Shown here: piece after piece, positions 39,298 through 47,020 of the stretch
Position numbering within the stretch: position 1 is the stretch's first letter
Layout of the letters: each line of letters opens with the position of its first letter
Assembly (NCBI RefSeq): GCF_001276715.1
Contig: NZ_LIUQ01000012.1
Span: 27,635 to 91,634 of the forward strand
Source of the DNA: Planktothricoides sp. SR001
GTDB taxonomy: Bacteria; Cyanobacteriota; Cyanobacteriia; Cyanobacteriales; Laspinemataceae
Length of the DNA stretch: 64,000 nucleotides
Direction: 5' to 3'
Program-made: the position numbers and the translations under genes
Notes under the pieces: generated by a model
The model's database searches: none
Seen by the model: only the letters and a program-made list of their open reading frames with translations
Told to the model about the DNA's origin: nothing

Positions 39298-39765
39298 TTA
39301 ATATTGTTTAAGTGCCCGACGCATATCTCGTTGATCGTCCCGCCGTTTCACATCTTCCCGTTTATCGTGAAGTTTCTTACCCCTAGCGAGCCCCAGGGCT
39401 ACTTTTACCTTGTTGTTGCTCATATACATTTTTAACGGCACCAAGGTTAACCCTTTCTGCTCGATTTTGCCCACCAGTTTGTTAATCTCTTTTCTATGTA
39501 ACAAGAGTTTGCGATCGCGGCGAGGTTCGTGGTTAAAATACTGACTGGCTTGTTGAAATGGGGAAATATGGGCGTTGAATAGCCAAACTTCACCACCTCT
39601 AACTAAGGCATAAGCATCTTGTAAATTCGCTCTGCCTGCGATAATAGATTTGACTTCGGTGCCTTTGAGTTCAATTCCCGCTTCATAAGTTTCCAGAATT
39701 TCATAACGAAACCGCGCTTGTCGATTATCTGTGAGTAATTTCATTTTCTGGGTTTTTTCAGCCAT
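39298..39765 (-). CDS. smpB: SsrA-binding protein SmpB
   Basis: A 155-residue tmRNA partner for ribosome rescue. Signatures are NRQARFRYEILETYEAGIELKGTEVKSI at the start, the RNA-binding LQDAYALVRGGEVWLFNAHISPF, and the basic tail KKLHDKREDVKRRDDQRDMRRALKQY that enters the ribosome. The tmRNA gene itself is not seen in the window. The upstream spacer is TTATTGGTTGTTAG simple repeat. Confidence 0.97.
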   Translation of the reverse strand: MAEKTQKMKLLTDNRQARFRYEILETYEAGIELKGTEVKSIIAGRANLQDAYALVRGGEVWLFNAHISPFQQASQYFNHEPRRDRKLLLHRKEINKLVGKIEQKGLTLVPLKMYMSNNKVKVALGLARGKKLHDKREDVKRRDDQRDMRRALKQY

Positions 39766-39985
39766 AATTCCTTTTTGGTTATTGGTTATTAGTTATTGGT
39801 TGTTAGTTATTGGTTGTTAGTTATTGGTTATTGGTTGGTGGTTGCCCCCCCTTTGAAGGGGGGGCTGGGGGGGTGGTTGGTGGTTGTTGGTTGTTGGTTA
39901 CGTTGGTGATAAAGAACAAACAACCAATAACAAAGAAGCAATAACAAAGAACAAACAACCAATAACAAACAACCAATAATAATAA
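39766..39985. repeat. TTATTGGTTGTTAG simple repeat and G-tract hairpin
   Basis: Variants of TTATTGGTTGTTAG run from 39778 to 39840, followed by CCCCCCCTTTGAAGGGGGGGCTGGGGGGG, then AACAAACAACCAATAAC variants. The two halves are roughly complementary. This kind of repeat also borders genes at 31631, 43981 and 46937. Confidence 0.6.
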
Positions 39986-40810
39986 TTAATTTTTTCGTCG
40001 GAGTTCTTCTTTGCCTAGATTTTCTTGCCCAGACATGGCTGAACGTCCTTTGACTTTATCCCGCTCAATTTTATAGTCCATAACGGCAAAATTATTTCCT
40101 TGCCCCCAACCGACAATTAACCAATCATCGACCCGTAAGCCTACCCCCAGTAAGACTTGATCTTCTACGATCCAGGAAACTTGATAGATGTCTTTGACTT
40201 TGTTAATTCTCAGTAGTCCATTGTAGGTAGAATCCGGCTGACCTGGGTCTGTGCCATCGATTCTATATTCTCCCTCGAGTTTGCCGCGTATGCCACCGAT
40301 CGCCTTTTCCGTGCCAACGGCGCCATTGGCTTGAGAATAAGTCCATCGGCCTTCTAAGGTGCCATCACCATTAATTTTATAAAGAACGGCTCCATAAATT
40401 TCTTCATTGAGTCCGTAACCGACGAGTAGGCGATCGCCTTCTAAGAACCCTAAGCCAGTATAATCTCCCGCTGAGGTTTCCCAAGAGAGATTGTACAGAT
40501 TATTGGTGTCTCGAAAAGCCTCAATTTCTAAAGTTCCGGTATATTTTTGGTTGTCGGGACGTTTGGCGTCCCTAAGTTCCCAGGTGCCTTCGATTTCCTC
40601 TGGAGAAACATTTGTAGCGGCTAAGATCGGCGATCGCACGGGAGAAATTTCTGAAGTAGAAACTGGAGAAATTTCTGACACTGACTGAGTTTCGGCCAAA
40701 CTTGTCCCGGAGATCGTTGCCCCAGAGGTGCGATCTCCCGGCGCGACCGCCAGTGCGATCGTACCCAGGATTAAGCTAACGGTTAGGGTTCGATGCCGTA
40801 GATATCCCAT
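39986..40810 (-). CDS. Secreted protein with two tandem lipocalin-like repeats
   Basis: About 274 residues. A signal peptide (LTVSLILGTIALAVAPGD) leads into two homologous units: about 85-170 (IEGTWELRDAKRPDNQKYTG ... GLGFLEGDRLLVGYG) and about 185-260 (LEGEYRIDGTDPGQPDSTYNG ... GVGLRVDDWLIVGWG). Each has the pattern G-xW/Y, Y-x-G-x-LxI, Y-x-(V/L)SW and GxGLxxDxLxVGxG. Function is unknown; the domain recurs in cyanobacterial secreted proteins. The ATG at 40810 is chosen because AGGAGG precedes it; the longest frame starts at 40852. Confidence 0.65.
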   Translation of the reverse strand: MGYLRHRTLTVSLILGTIALAVAPGDRTSGATISGTSLAETQSVSEISPVSTSEISPVRSPILAATNVSPEEIEGTWELRDAKRPDNQKYTGTLEIEAFRDTNNLYNLSWETSAGDYTGLGFLEGDRLLVGYGLNEEIYGAVLYKINGDGTLEGRWTYSQANGAVGTEKAIGGIRGKLEGEYRIDGTDPGQPDSTYNGLLRINKVKDIYQVSWIVEDQVLLGVGLRVDDWLIVGWGQGNNFAVMDYKIERDKVKGRSAMSGQENLGKEELRRKN

Positions 40811-41049
40811 AGAAACTATCCTCCTAGGAAAAATAAAATCGGAAAAAGTCAAAATTGTCAGGAAAACTTGAAGCGATCGGCCACTTTTGCATAATTGCTG
40901 AGTGCGTTGCTCTTGACAATTTGACCCATTTAAGCATTTAGGAGTTTCCGCCCTAGGATTCTCACCGGCTAAAACCCTTATATGGCAATACCTTCAGATT
41001 CATTAACCGCGATCGTCACGGAAAAAATTGTAAAAAACAATTAATATAC
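40811..41049. other. Divergent spacer upstream of gifB
   Basis: No coding signal. Holds HIP1-like sites and a CCTAGGA palindrome at the ribosome site of the secreted protein. The promoter for the first gifB unit begins at 41050. Confidence 0.4.
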
Positions 41050-41079
41050 TTGACAGTCTTCAAAAAAAACAGTAACAAT
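41050..41079 (+). promoter_or_regulatory. Promoter of the first gifB unit
   Basis: TTGACA at 41050-41055 and TAACAAT at about 41073-41079 with a 17-base gap form a good sigma-70-type promoter. The transcript would begin near 41086, just before the riboswitch. Confidence 0.6.
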
Positions 41080-41103
41080 AGATACAGAAATGAAAAAAAC
41101 AAA

Positions 41104-41206
41104 TCGTTCATCTCTCCAAAACAGGTTTGACTCTAAGCCGCTGTAAGCATTGGGGAGACGGAAGTAGGGAGTATTCAAACCAGTCATCCCGAAGGAACGC
41201 GCCTCA
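41104..41206 (+). ncRNA. Glutamine riboswitch (glnA/downstream-peptide class), copy 1
   Basis: The conserved core is present: CGTTCATCTCTCC (41105-), GGGGAGACGGAAGTAGGGA (from 41152) and CATCCCGAAGGAACGCGCC (to 41203). CGTTC pairs with GAACG (outer stem), CTCTCC with GGGGAG, and GGGA with TCCC. This is the glutamine aptamer known from cyanobacterial glnA and downstream-peptide RNAs; in Synechocystis it controls gifB. It likely raises gifB expression when glutamine is high. It lies 33 bases before the start codon. Confidence 0.88.
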
Positions 41207-41238
41207 ATTCTTCTGAATGACCTTAAGGAGCAAGCATT

Positions 41239-41559
41239 ATGAAACTCAGCTATCGCGGCGTTTGCTACGACTACACCCCCCCAACGGTAGAAACAACTCA
41301 AAGTGAACTTGTAGGCAAATATCGGGGTTTAAATTGGCGCTTTTCTGCGGTGAAAAAAGCCCCAGTACAACAAACCAATGTAGATTTAAAATATCGCGGC
41401 GTTGCTTATAATACCAACCCAGCAAAAACCCCGGCATTATCTGTCAGCGAAAAAGCTCGCCAAGGCATGATGGATCGGCAACGGCACAGCGTTAAGCGAC
41501 AACAAGTTATGTTGAGCCGCTTAAATGCAGAAGTTGGCTTAGGGCCAGTGCTCGCTTAA
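41239..41559 (+). CDS. gifB: Glutamine synthetase inactivating factor (IF17/GifB-like), copy 1
   Basis: A 106-residue protein. The N-terminal 60 residues hold two DUF4278-type motifs (YRGVCYDYTPP and KYRGVAYNTNP). The C-terminal helix ARQGMMDRQRHSVKRQQVML followed by SRLNAEVG aligns with the active part of inactivating factor IF7. It keeps the three spaced arginines (Arg74, Arg87, Arg94) needed for binding glutamine synthetase. It therefore should shut off glutamine synthetase by direct binding when nitrogen is plentiful. The glutamine riboswitch just upstream supports this strongly. AAGGAG precedes the ATG. A close copy follows at 41749. Confidence 0.85.
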   Translation: MKLSYRGVCYDYTPPTVETTQSELVGKYRGLNWRFSAVKKAPVQQTNVDLKYRGVAYNTNPAKTPALSVSEKARQGMMDRQRHSVKRQQVMLSRLNAEVGLGPVLA

Positions 41560-41615
41560 TCTAACTTTGAGCTTTTTGAGCTTGTTGTCCCAGATTAATA
41601 AATTTCGATCAAAAA

Positions 41616-41713
41616 ACGTTCATCTCTCTAAAAATCGCGAATCGATTTGATTCCCTATTAGGGAGACGGAAGTAGGGAGTATTTACATAGTCATCCCGAA
41701 GGAACGCGCCTCA
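41616..41713 (+). ncRNA. Glutamine riboswitch (glnA/downstream-peptide class), copy 2
   Basis: It has the same conserved elements as copy 1: CGTTCATCTCTCTA (from 41617), TAGGGAGACGGAAGTAGGGA (from 41659) and CATCCCGAAGGAACGCGCC (to 41711). The second stem has compensating changes (CTCTCTA with TAGGGAG in place of CTCTCC with GGGGAG), which supports a working RNA fold. It starts 57 bases after the first gifB stop. Confidence 0.88.
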
Positions 41714-41748
41714 TCATTTCTTCTCAACGAACTAAGGAGGCCAAGACT

Positions 41749-42066
41749 ATGAAACTCTGTTATCGTGGTGTTTCCTACGAATACACACCGGCTACTGTTG
41801 AAACAACTCCAAGCGAATTTTTTGGCAAATATCGCGGTTTAGATTGGCGGTTTTATGCAGTGAAAAAAGCCCCAGTCCAGCAAACCAATCTAGATTTGAA
41901 ATATCGCGGCGTTGCCTACAATACGAACAGTGTGAAAGCCAACCAGGTGAAAACCCCTGCATTGTCTGTAAGCGAAAAAGCTCGCCAAGGCATGATGGCT
42001 CGGCAACGGTCAGTGATGAAGCGGCAACAAGCGATGCTGACCCGTTTAAATGCAGAAGTTAGCTGA
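41749..42066 (+). CDS. gifB: Glutamine synthetase inactivating factor (IF17/GifB-like), copy 2
   Basis: A 105-residue paralogue of the preceding gene: the first 60 residues are near-identical, with a slightly longer linker (SVKANQVKTP). The IF7-like helix ARQGMMARQRSVMKRQQAML then TRLNAEV keeps the three arginines (Arg79, Arg92, Arg99). The C-terminal tail is four residues shorter than in copy 1. AAGGAGG lies before the ATG. It has its own riboswitch, so it may be read from the first promoter or one of its own; I could not find a convincing separate promoter in the 57-base gap. Confidence 0.85.
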   Translation: MKLCYRGVSYEYTPATVETTPSEFFGKYRGLDWRFYAVKKAPVQQTNLDLKYRGVAYNTNSVKANQVKTPALSVSEKARQGMMARQRSVMKRQQAMLTRLNAEVS

Positions 42067-42167
42067 TTTTTTATCCGGTTTTTCATCTCTTCACTGAGAA
42101 AAAATGACAAAATTTCAGCTTTTTTCTCAAGATTACTGAAAAAAACTCAACAACTGGTAGTTTATTG

Positions 42168-42193
42168 ACACCCCTTTTTGGGGTGTTTTTTTT
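42168..42193 (+). terminator. Strong intrinsic terminator after the gifB pair
   Basis: ACACCCC, a TTTTT loop, GGGGTGT and then eight T residues: a textbook factor-independent terminator, 102 bases after the second gifB stop. Confidence 0.88.
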
Positions 42194-42206
42194 AGGACTC
42201 ATGCAA

Positions 42207-42258
42207 TAGACTTCTTGCGTTCATACCAGATCGATCCGGTATGAACGCAAGAAGTCTA
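42207..42258. repeat. 21-bp perfect inverted repeat
   Basis: TAGACTTCTTGCGTTCATACC (42207-42227) is exactly repeated in complement at 42238-42258, with a 10-base loop containing GATCGATC. Imperfect relatives are at 29778-29864 and 26745. It directly precedes the 10-bp tandem array. Confidence 0.85.
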
Positions 42259-42270
42259 ATAATTTTCAAT

Positions 42271-42410
42271 CATCCCAAATCATCCCAAATCATCCCAAAT
42301 CATCCCAAATCATCCCAAATCATCCCAAATCATCCCAAATCATCCCAAATCATCCCAAATCATCCCAAATCATCCCAAATCATCCCAAATCATCCCAAAT
42401 CATCCCAAAT
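42271..42410. repeat. Tandem array of 14 perfect CATCCCAAAT units
   Basis: Fourteen identical copies of a 10-base unit with no divergence, 140 bases in all. The period is close to one helical turn. An open frame spans it (NHPKSSQIIP repeated) but has no ribosome site and I do not regard it as a gene. Confidence 0.95.
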
Positions 42411-42631
42411 ATTGGGGTCGTGGTCTAGTCAGCAACATCTGCCTAAAAACCTGATACTATTGTTCTGGATCTAGCGACGATTACTGCGGAGTCCCGTTCA
42501 GAAACGGAATCAATGATGGAAAATGTCGAGGCTGTTAAGCTAATCGTTGAATTCGTCAGCGCAAACTGGCGGTATAGTTATGCCAAAAAATGCCTCTTTT
42601 TGTTTAATGATATGCTTAAGGATTTGTGCAA

Positions 42632-43546
42632 ATGCGTCAATATTATCAACTACTTTTGATCGTAGTTTTCTTAGTTTCATGCACTGTGAATAGCCAGTCA
42701 GTGGTTGCTACTTCATCTTGGCGTCCAGTGGGCAGTGGGATTACGTTTGGGATTAGCGGGATGGCGCTGGTGAATCAAGACAATAATCAGTCTAATTTTT
42801 TGATTGTCCATGACAATAAAAAAACTGGTGAAAATCGTTTAGCAATTGTGGGTGTGGCTGCTTCAAATCAAAATAATCAGAGTATTGAATATCTGCCTTT
42901 AGTTTGGCCAAATAATGTCGATTTGCCCATTGATTTAGAAGCAATTACCAGAGTTACTGGCACGGACAAGGTTGCTTTTATGGCCGCCAGTAGTCAAGGA
43001 CGAATTTATTATTTTACCTTGGAAAATAACCAAACGATTTCGATTTTGAAAGTCTTGGATTTACCAGAAATTAGCCAGGGCAGCAATTTTGAAGGTGTGG
43101 CAATCCAGGAAATTGACGGTAAATTAGTGATAGTTTGGGGACACCGAGGTCAGGATAGCGATCCAGGGGTGATTTATTGGGGAACCCTAGATTTAAATTC
43201 TTATCAAATTTCGCCTCAAGGTTCAGCTAAATTCACGGTTCCTTGGCCTAGGGAAAAAGTGCGTCATATTTCCGATATTAAAATAGATTCAGCGGGAACT
43301 TTATATGTGACAGCGGCAACGGATAACGGGGATGATGGCCCGTTTAGTTCCGCTGTTTATGTGGCGGGGGTTTTTACGGTTAATCAATCAAAGGTGCAGT
43401 TTCGGGTTAATTCAGAATTGGCGGCTTTATATCGCTTTGATGGTTATAAAATAGAAGGTTTAGAACTGATACCCGGTGAGAATGGTGGGGTGATTTTTGG
43501 CACGGATGATGAAAATATGGGTTCGTCAATTTATACCAGTTTTTAA
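42632..43546 (+). CDS. Secreted lipoprotein, beta-propeller/phytase-like
   Basis: About 304 residues. The N-terminus is a lipoprotein signal (YYQLLLIVVFLVSC, Cys lipidated). The rest is strand-rich with repeated SNFLIVHDNK, DLEAITRV, NFEGVAIQEIDGKL and KIEGLELIPGENGGVIFGTDDE motifs. These D-L-E-(A/G)-(I/L/V) units resemble esterase-like/phytase-like propeller proteins, so a role in hydrolysing phosphate esters or binding outside the cell is possible but unproven. I take the ATG at 42632, with AAGGAT about 10 bases upstream; a GTG two codons earlier is the alternative. Confidence 0.6.
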   Translation: MRQYYQLLLIVVFLVSCTVNSQSVVATSSWRPVGSGITFGISGMALVNQDNNQSNFLIVHDNKKTGENRLAIVGVAASNQNNQSIEYLPLVWPNNVDLPIDLEAITRVTGTDKVAFMAASSQGRIYYFTLENNQTISILKVLDLPEISQGSNFEGVAIQEIDGKLVIVWGHRGQDSDPGVIYWGTLDLNSYQISPQGSAKFTVPWPREKVRHISDIKIDSAGTLYVTAATDNGDDGPFSSAVYVAGVFTVNQSKVQFRVNSELAALYRFDGYKIEGLELIPGENGGVIFGTDDENMGSSIYTSF

Positions 43547-43573
43547 TCCCAATTAATCCCTATATACGAGTTG

Positions 43574-43618
43574 TTACAGGAGTTTTCTCTGCCTGCATAG
43601 CAGAGAAAACTCCTGTAA
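43574..43618. terminator. Perfect 19-bp hairpin between convergent genes
   Basis: TTACAGGAGTTTTCTCTGC (43574-43592) pairs with its exact complement at 43600-43618 over a 7-base loop. It sits between the ends of the convergent genes at 43546 and 43660, so a two-way terminator is likely although there is no T run. Confidence 0.6.
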
Positions 43619-43659
43619 ATCGCTGTTTAATTCATGGCTAATTATGAAACGGGAATAAA

Positions 43660-43977
43660 TTAACCGTTGGGAGGAGTAGGTTGGCTGGTGAACCGTTGAA
43701 TCAATATTTGGATGCCGAGGGCAAATAAACCTAATGCGGCAAAGGCAAAAACAAAAGTCCCTAGGGTGCTAACGCCGACGACTAAAGTTCGCACGGCGCC
43801 CGCAATGGTGATGACCGTTTGGTTGTCGGAGTGTATGGGTTTGTTGGCAAAGCTTTGGCTAATGGAACTGGTGAGTAAATAAGCACAGTAGGCGATCGCA
43901 CTGGCGACGGCTGAACCGCTAAAACACCGCCAAATCGTTGGTTGAACGGTTTGTTGAGACTCTGGTTGTTGGTTCAT
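43660..43977 (-). CDS. Small membrane protein, DUF3082-like
   Basis: A 105-residue protein with two long hydrophobic segments (about 25-45 and 65-92) and polar ends. Its size and pattern, and its place beside ispE, resemble the cyanobacterial DUF3082 family, but I rate the family call as tentative. Function unknown. It is on the same strand as ispE-rsmA and lies downstream of them, separated by repeats. Confidence 0.6.
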   Translation of the reverse strand: MNQQPESQQTVQPTIWRCFSGSAVASAIAYCAYLLTSSISQSFANKPIHSDNQTVITIAGAVRTLVVGVSTLGTFVFAFAALGLFALGIQILIQRFTSQPTPPNG

Positions 43978-44007
43978 ATATTTGTTGGTTGGTTGTTGTT
44001 GGTTGTT

Positions 44008-44067
44008 GGGTAGGGATTCTTTGGGTAGGGATTCTTTGGGTAGGGATTCTTTGGGTAGGGATTCTTT
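44008..44067. repeat. Four perfect copies of GGGTAGGGATTCTTT
   Basis: A 15-base unit repeated four times (44008-44022 and so on), bordered by TTGTTGGTTGTTG. The exact reverse complement array is at 47021-47080, on the other side of the ispE-rsmA block. Confidence 0.92.
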
Positions 44068-44228
44068 GGTTGGCAGTAATTGATAATTGATAGTTAATAA
44101 TTGATAATTAACAATTGATAGTTAACAATTGTTAATTTTTTGGCTATTAATTATCAATTGTTAATTATCAATTGTTAATTATTTTCCCCGTTCCCCGTTC
44201 CCCGTTCCCCGTTCCCTCCCAAAACAAG

Positions 44229-45173
44229 TTAATGGTCTATTTGAATGCCGCAGGGGATTAACTGAGCCACCCAAAAGTCTAAATCTGGGTGATTCAGGGT
44301 GTTTTTCACTGTTATAGATGCTTGTTGGGCTTTTTCTGGGGATTCCGCGAGGGCAAAGACCGTGGGACCGGAACCGGACATCATTACGCCTAAAATATCG
44401 GTGTTTTCAAAGGCAGAACGCAACTGCGCTACTTGGGGATAAGCAGGTAAGGCAACTTTTTCTAGGTCGTTGTGGAGGAGTTGGCCAATTTTCTGACCGT
44501 CTTGGTGGGCGATCGCGGCAATCATAGACCCGGAGTGAAACCTTTGCCGCCGTTCCAGTAAAGCCTCTGGCTCAGAAACATAAGTATGACCAAATTTTTG
44601 GCGATAGGTGCCATAAGCCCAAGCGGTAGAAATTTCTAGAGAGCGATATTTGGCCAAGATGACGGAGATGGGCGGTAAGTCGGGCAACGGTTCGAGCATT
44701 TCGCCGCGTCCGGTGGCTAATGCGGTGCCCCCAGAAATACAGAAGGGAATATCGGAGCCTAACTGAGCGGCCAATTCCTGCAATTCCGGTTGGGTCAGTC
44801 CCAGTTGCCAGATTAAGTTGAGCCCGACTAAGACGGCGGCGGCATTGCTGGAACCCCCAGCCAGTCCCGCTGCCACCGGAATTTGTTTTTCAATATTAAT
44901 GTCTACGGCGCCATAGCGATTAAATGCCTGGGGAAATTGTTTGGCCATTAATTCCGCAGCGCGATAAGCCAGGTTGGTTTTATCTTGTGGGACTTGGTTG
45001 CTGTTACAGGCGCAATGGAACTGTTGCGTGCCATTGGCTCGCAAGTGAACCCGGTCGGCTAAGGAGATACTTTGCAGTACCATTGCTAGTTCGTGGTAGC
45101 CACCGGGAGCATTGCCGATAATTTCTAAATAGAGATTTATTTTAGCCGGAGCAATTAAAGAGTAAGAGCGCAT
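44229..45173 (-). CDS. ispE: 4-diphosphocytidyl-2-C-methyl-D-erythritol kinase
   Basis: A 314-residue GHMP kinase of the MEP isoprenoid pathway; it phosphorylates CDP-methylerythritol. Signatures are SLIAPAKINLYLEIIG at the start (AKINLxL), the ATP-binding VAAGLAGGSSNAAAVL and the C-terminal MMSGSGPTVFALA. It follows rsmA by 20 bases on the same strand, forming an operon seen in many cyanobacteria. Confidence 0.97.
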   Translation of the reverse strand: MRSYSLIAPAKINLYLEIIGNAPGGYHELAMVLQSISLADRVHLRANGTQQFHCACNSNQVPQDKTNLAYRAAELMAKQFPQAFNRYGAVDINIEKQIPVAAGLAGGSSNAAAVLVGLNLIWQLGLTQPELQELAAQLGSDIPFCISGGTALATGRGEMLEPLPDLPPISVILAKYRSLEISTAWAYGTYRQKFGHTYVSEPEALLERRQRFHSGSMIAAIAHQDGQKIGQLLHNDLEKVALPAYPQVAQLRSAFENTDILGVMMSGSGPTVFALAESPEKAQQASITVKNTLNHPDLDFWVAQLIPCGIQIDH

Positions 45174-45193
45174 TGATTTGGGGATTTGGCGAC

Positions 45194-46075
45194 CTAGTTG
45201 TTGACAGGGGATGACTCAAGATTAGATAAGCTGAGATGATTACTCAGGGCGACCCATTGCCCTACGCTAAGGTCTTCAGCGCGGGCTTGAGGGTTAATTT
45301 CTAATTGTTCCAGGATTTGGGTCAAGCGATCGCTTTCGATTAATCCTTTCAGGTTATTTCTTAACATTTTGCGTTTGTTGGCAAAGCCCACTCTGACTAA
45401 AGTTTCCAGTTGTCGGGGGTCTTCTGCGGCAGGGGCGATTCCCGTAAGGGATCCGCTTCGCGGAATCGCACGGGGTTTGAGTCGTACCACCGCTGACTCT
45501 ACCTTGGGTGGGGGATAGAATGCTTTGGCCGGAACCGGGCAAATTAACTCACAATCTGCTAAATATTGCACTCGCACCGATAAAGCCCCAAATGCTTTAT
45601 TTCCTGGGGTGGCGTAGAGGCGATCGGCGACTTCTTTTTGTACCAGTAAGACAATCGATTCATAAGGGTTTTTCGCTGGTTGGGCAATTTTGCCTAACAG
45701 TTTTTCTAGAATTGGCCCGGTGATGTTGTAGGGGATATTCGCCACTACTTTATTCGGTTGCTGAAATTTGGGATCTTGGTCAGCCAATAACCCCTCTAAA
45801 TCCAGAGATAAAATATCTCCCGATAAGAGTAAAAAATTTTGATAATCTCGAAATTTTTTAGTCAGTTTCTCCCAAAGGTCGCGGTCAATTTCTACGGCGG
45901 TGACTGAGGCGGCGTAGGGCAATAATTTTTGCGTGAGTACCCCGGTTCCTGGGCCAATTTCCAAGAGGCGATCGCTTGGGGACAAGTTCGCCGCCTCGAC
46001 AATTTTAAATAATACTTTTTCGCTTCTAAGCCAATGTTGAGCAAATCGCTTACGCGGTCTAATAGAATCACCCAT
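45194..46075 (-). CDS. rsmA: 16S rRNA dimethyladenosine transferase RsmA (KsgA)
   Basis: About 293 residues. It dimethylates the two adenines near the 3' end of 16S rRNA. The SAM motif LLEIGPGTGVLTQKL, NIPYNITGPILEKLL (NxPY) and PAKAFYPPPKVESAVVRL are typical. The start is the ATG at 46075 (MGDSIRPRKRFAQHWL), the family's N-terminus; the frame extends 25 codons and would overlap the gene upstream. An unusual 11-12-residue insertion (IPRSGSLTGIA) matches a palindromic DNA repeat at 45435-45469. Confidence 0.96.
   Translation of the reverse strand: MGDSIRPRKRFAQHWLRSEKVLFKIVEAANLSPSDRLLEIGPGTGVLTQKLLPYAASVTAVEIDRDLWEKLTKKFRDYQNFLLLSGDILSLDLEGLLADQDPKFQQPNKVVANIPYNITGPILEKLLGKIAQPAKNPYESIVLLVQKEVADRLYATPGNKAFGALSVRVQYLADCELICPVPAKAFYPPPKVESAVVRLKPRAIPRSGSLTGIAPAAEDPRQLETLVRVGFANKRKMLRNNLKGLIESDRLTQILEQLEINPQARAEDLSVGQWVALSNHLSLSNLESSPVNN
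45435..45469. repeat. Palindromic repeat inserted within rsmA
   Basis: A 35-base segment with inverted ends GCGATTCC ... GGAATCGC and the core GTAAGGGATCCGCTTCGC. It keeps the reading frame of rsmA and adds about 12 residues not usual in the family. A partial relative (GATCCGCTTCGCG) lies upstream of the DMT transporter near 32854. Confidence 0.65.
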
Positions 46076-46128
46076 GTTTTTGGTAAAGTGGCAAATTTCT
46101 GGTAACTTTCTGATTTTATCATCAATGG

Positions 46129-46800
46129 TTACTGCATGAGGGCATTCCAAGTGGCGGGGCCAACTGTCCCATCAGCGGGAAGATTAAATTTTTGTTGGGC
46201 GGCTTTGACTGCGGCTTCGGTTTTGCTATCAAATACCCCATTAATCGGGCCGGAATAAAACTCTAATGCGGTTAAGCGTTGTTGTAAACCGAGTACCGCT
46301 GAACCTTCCATCCCTAAGCGCAAAATTTGCCAATCACCGGATGATATTTGCACGGGCAATGGATTAGCAACGGTTGGGGAATTGGTGGGGTTGTTTGGGG
46401 GATTCATGTTTGTATTTGCTGGGGCAACCACTGTGGTTGCTTGGGGGGCAATTACCGATGGTTGTGCCACAATGGGGCTGGGGGGAAATAAACGATTCCA
46501 GGTATCGGTTCCAGCCATGCCATCAACGGTTAATCCGGCATCTTGTTGAAATTTTCGCACCGCTTGGGCGGTACTTTCCGCATAAATTCCATCAAGTTTG
46601 CCGGTGTAATATCCCATCAGTAATAAAACCGCTTGTAGTTCAATGACCGATTCGCCCTGACTACCAATTTTTAGCAGCGATCGCGCCCCAGGGGGGACTG
46701 ACTGACCGAGAATTGGGTTCGCCAAATTGGGCAAAACGGATAAAATAAGAGCTAATAAAATTGGCCGGATTAATCTTAGGGTTTTATTGTTTTTAATCAT
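46129..46800 (-). CDS. Secreted protein with two peptidoglycan-binding domains
   Basis: A 223-residue protein. An N-terminal signal (LIRPILLALILSVLPNLANPILG) leads to two PG_binding_1 domains: about 42-100 (GESVIELQAVLLLMGYYTGKLDGIYAESTAQAVRKFQQDAG) and about 155-220 (GSAVLGLQQRLTALEFYSGPINGVFDSKTEAAVKAAQQKF), joined by a Pro/Asn-rich linker. There is no catalytic domain, so it probably only binds cell-wall peptidoglycan. It lies upstream of rsmA on the same strand with a 53-base gap. Confidence 0.88.
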   Translation of the reverse strand: MIKNNKTLRLIRPILLALILSVLPNLANPILGQSVPPGARSLLKIGSQGESVIELQAVLLLMGYYTGKLDGIYAESTAQAVRKFQQDAGLTVDGMAGTDTWNRLFPPSPIVAQPSVIAPQATTVVAPANTNMNPPNNPTNSPTVANPLPVQISSGDWQILRLGMEGSAVLGLQQRLTALEFYSGPINGVFDSKTEAAVKAAQQKFNLPADGTVGPATWNALMQ

Positions 46801-46845
46801 TATCTTTATCTCAATTTACTTCTGTCAATTCAACTCTTTTATTGC

Positions 46846-46933
46846 AGGACTTACGCATAAACGCTATTGGTAGGGTGTTGTTCCGAGCAATAACGCACCA
46901 AGACCCCAGATATAGAGTCGCTGCGTAAGTCCT
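46846..46933. mobile_element. 88-bp MITE-like element with 12-bp terminal inverted repeats
   Basis: AGGACTTACGCA at 46846-46857 and its exact complement TGCGTAAGTCCT at 46922-46933 bound an 88-base non-coding segment that contains the TAACGCACC motif. This shape fits a small non-autonomous element; the transposase source is unknown. Confidence 0.6.
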
Positions 46934-47020
46934 ATATTGGTTATTTGTTGTTGGTTATTTGTTCGTGGTTATTGTTTATTTAAAATTAGACTAACAACTA
47001 ACAATCAACAACTAACAACC

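Noticed and set aside
42271..42410. CRISPR array
   Set aside because: Units are contiguous 10-mers without spacers; no cas genes in the window.
42241..42474. 77-residue frame with NHPKSSQIIP repeats
   Set aside because: Created by the 10-bp array read in three phases; no ribosome site or conserved ends.
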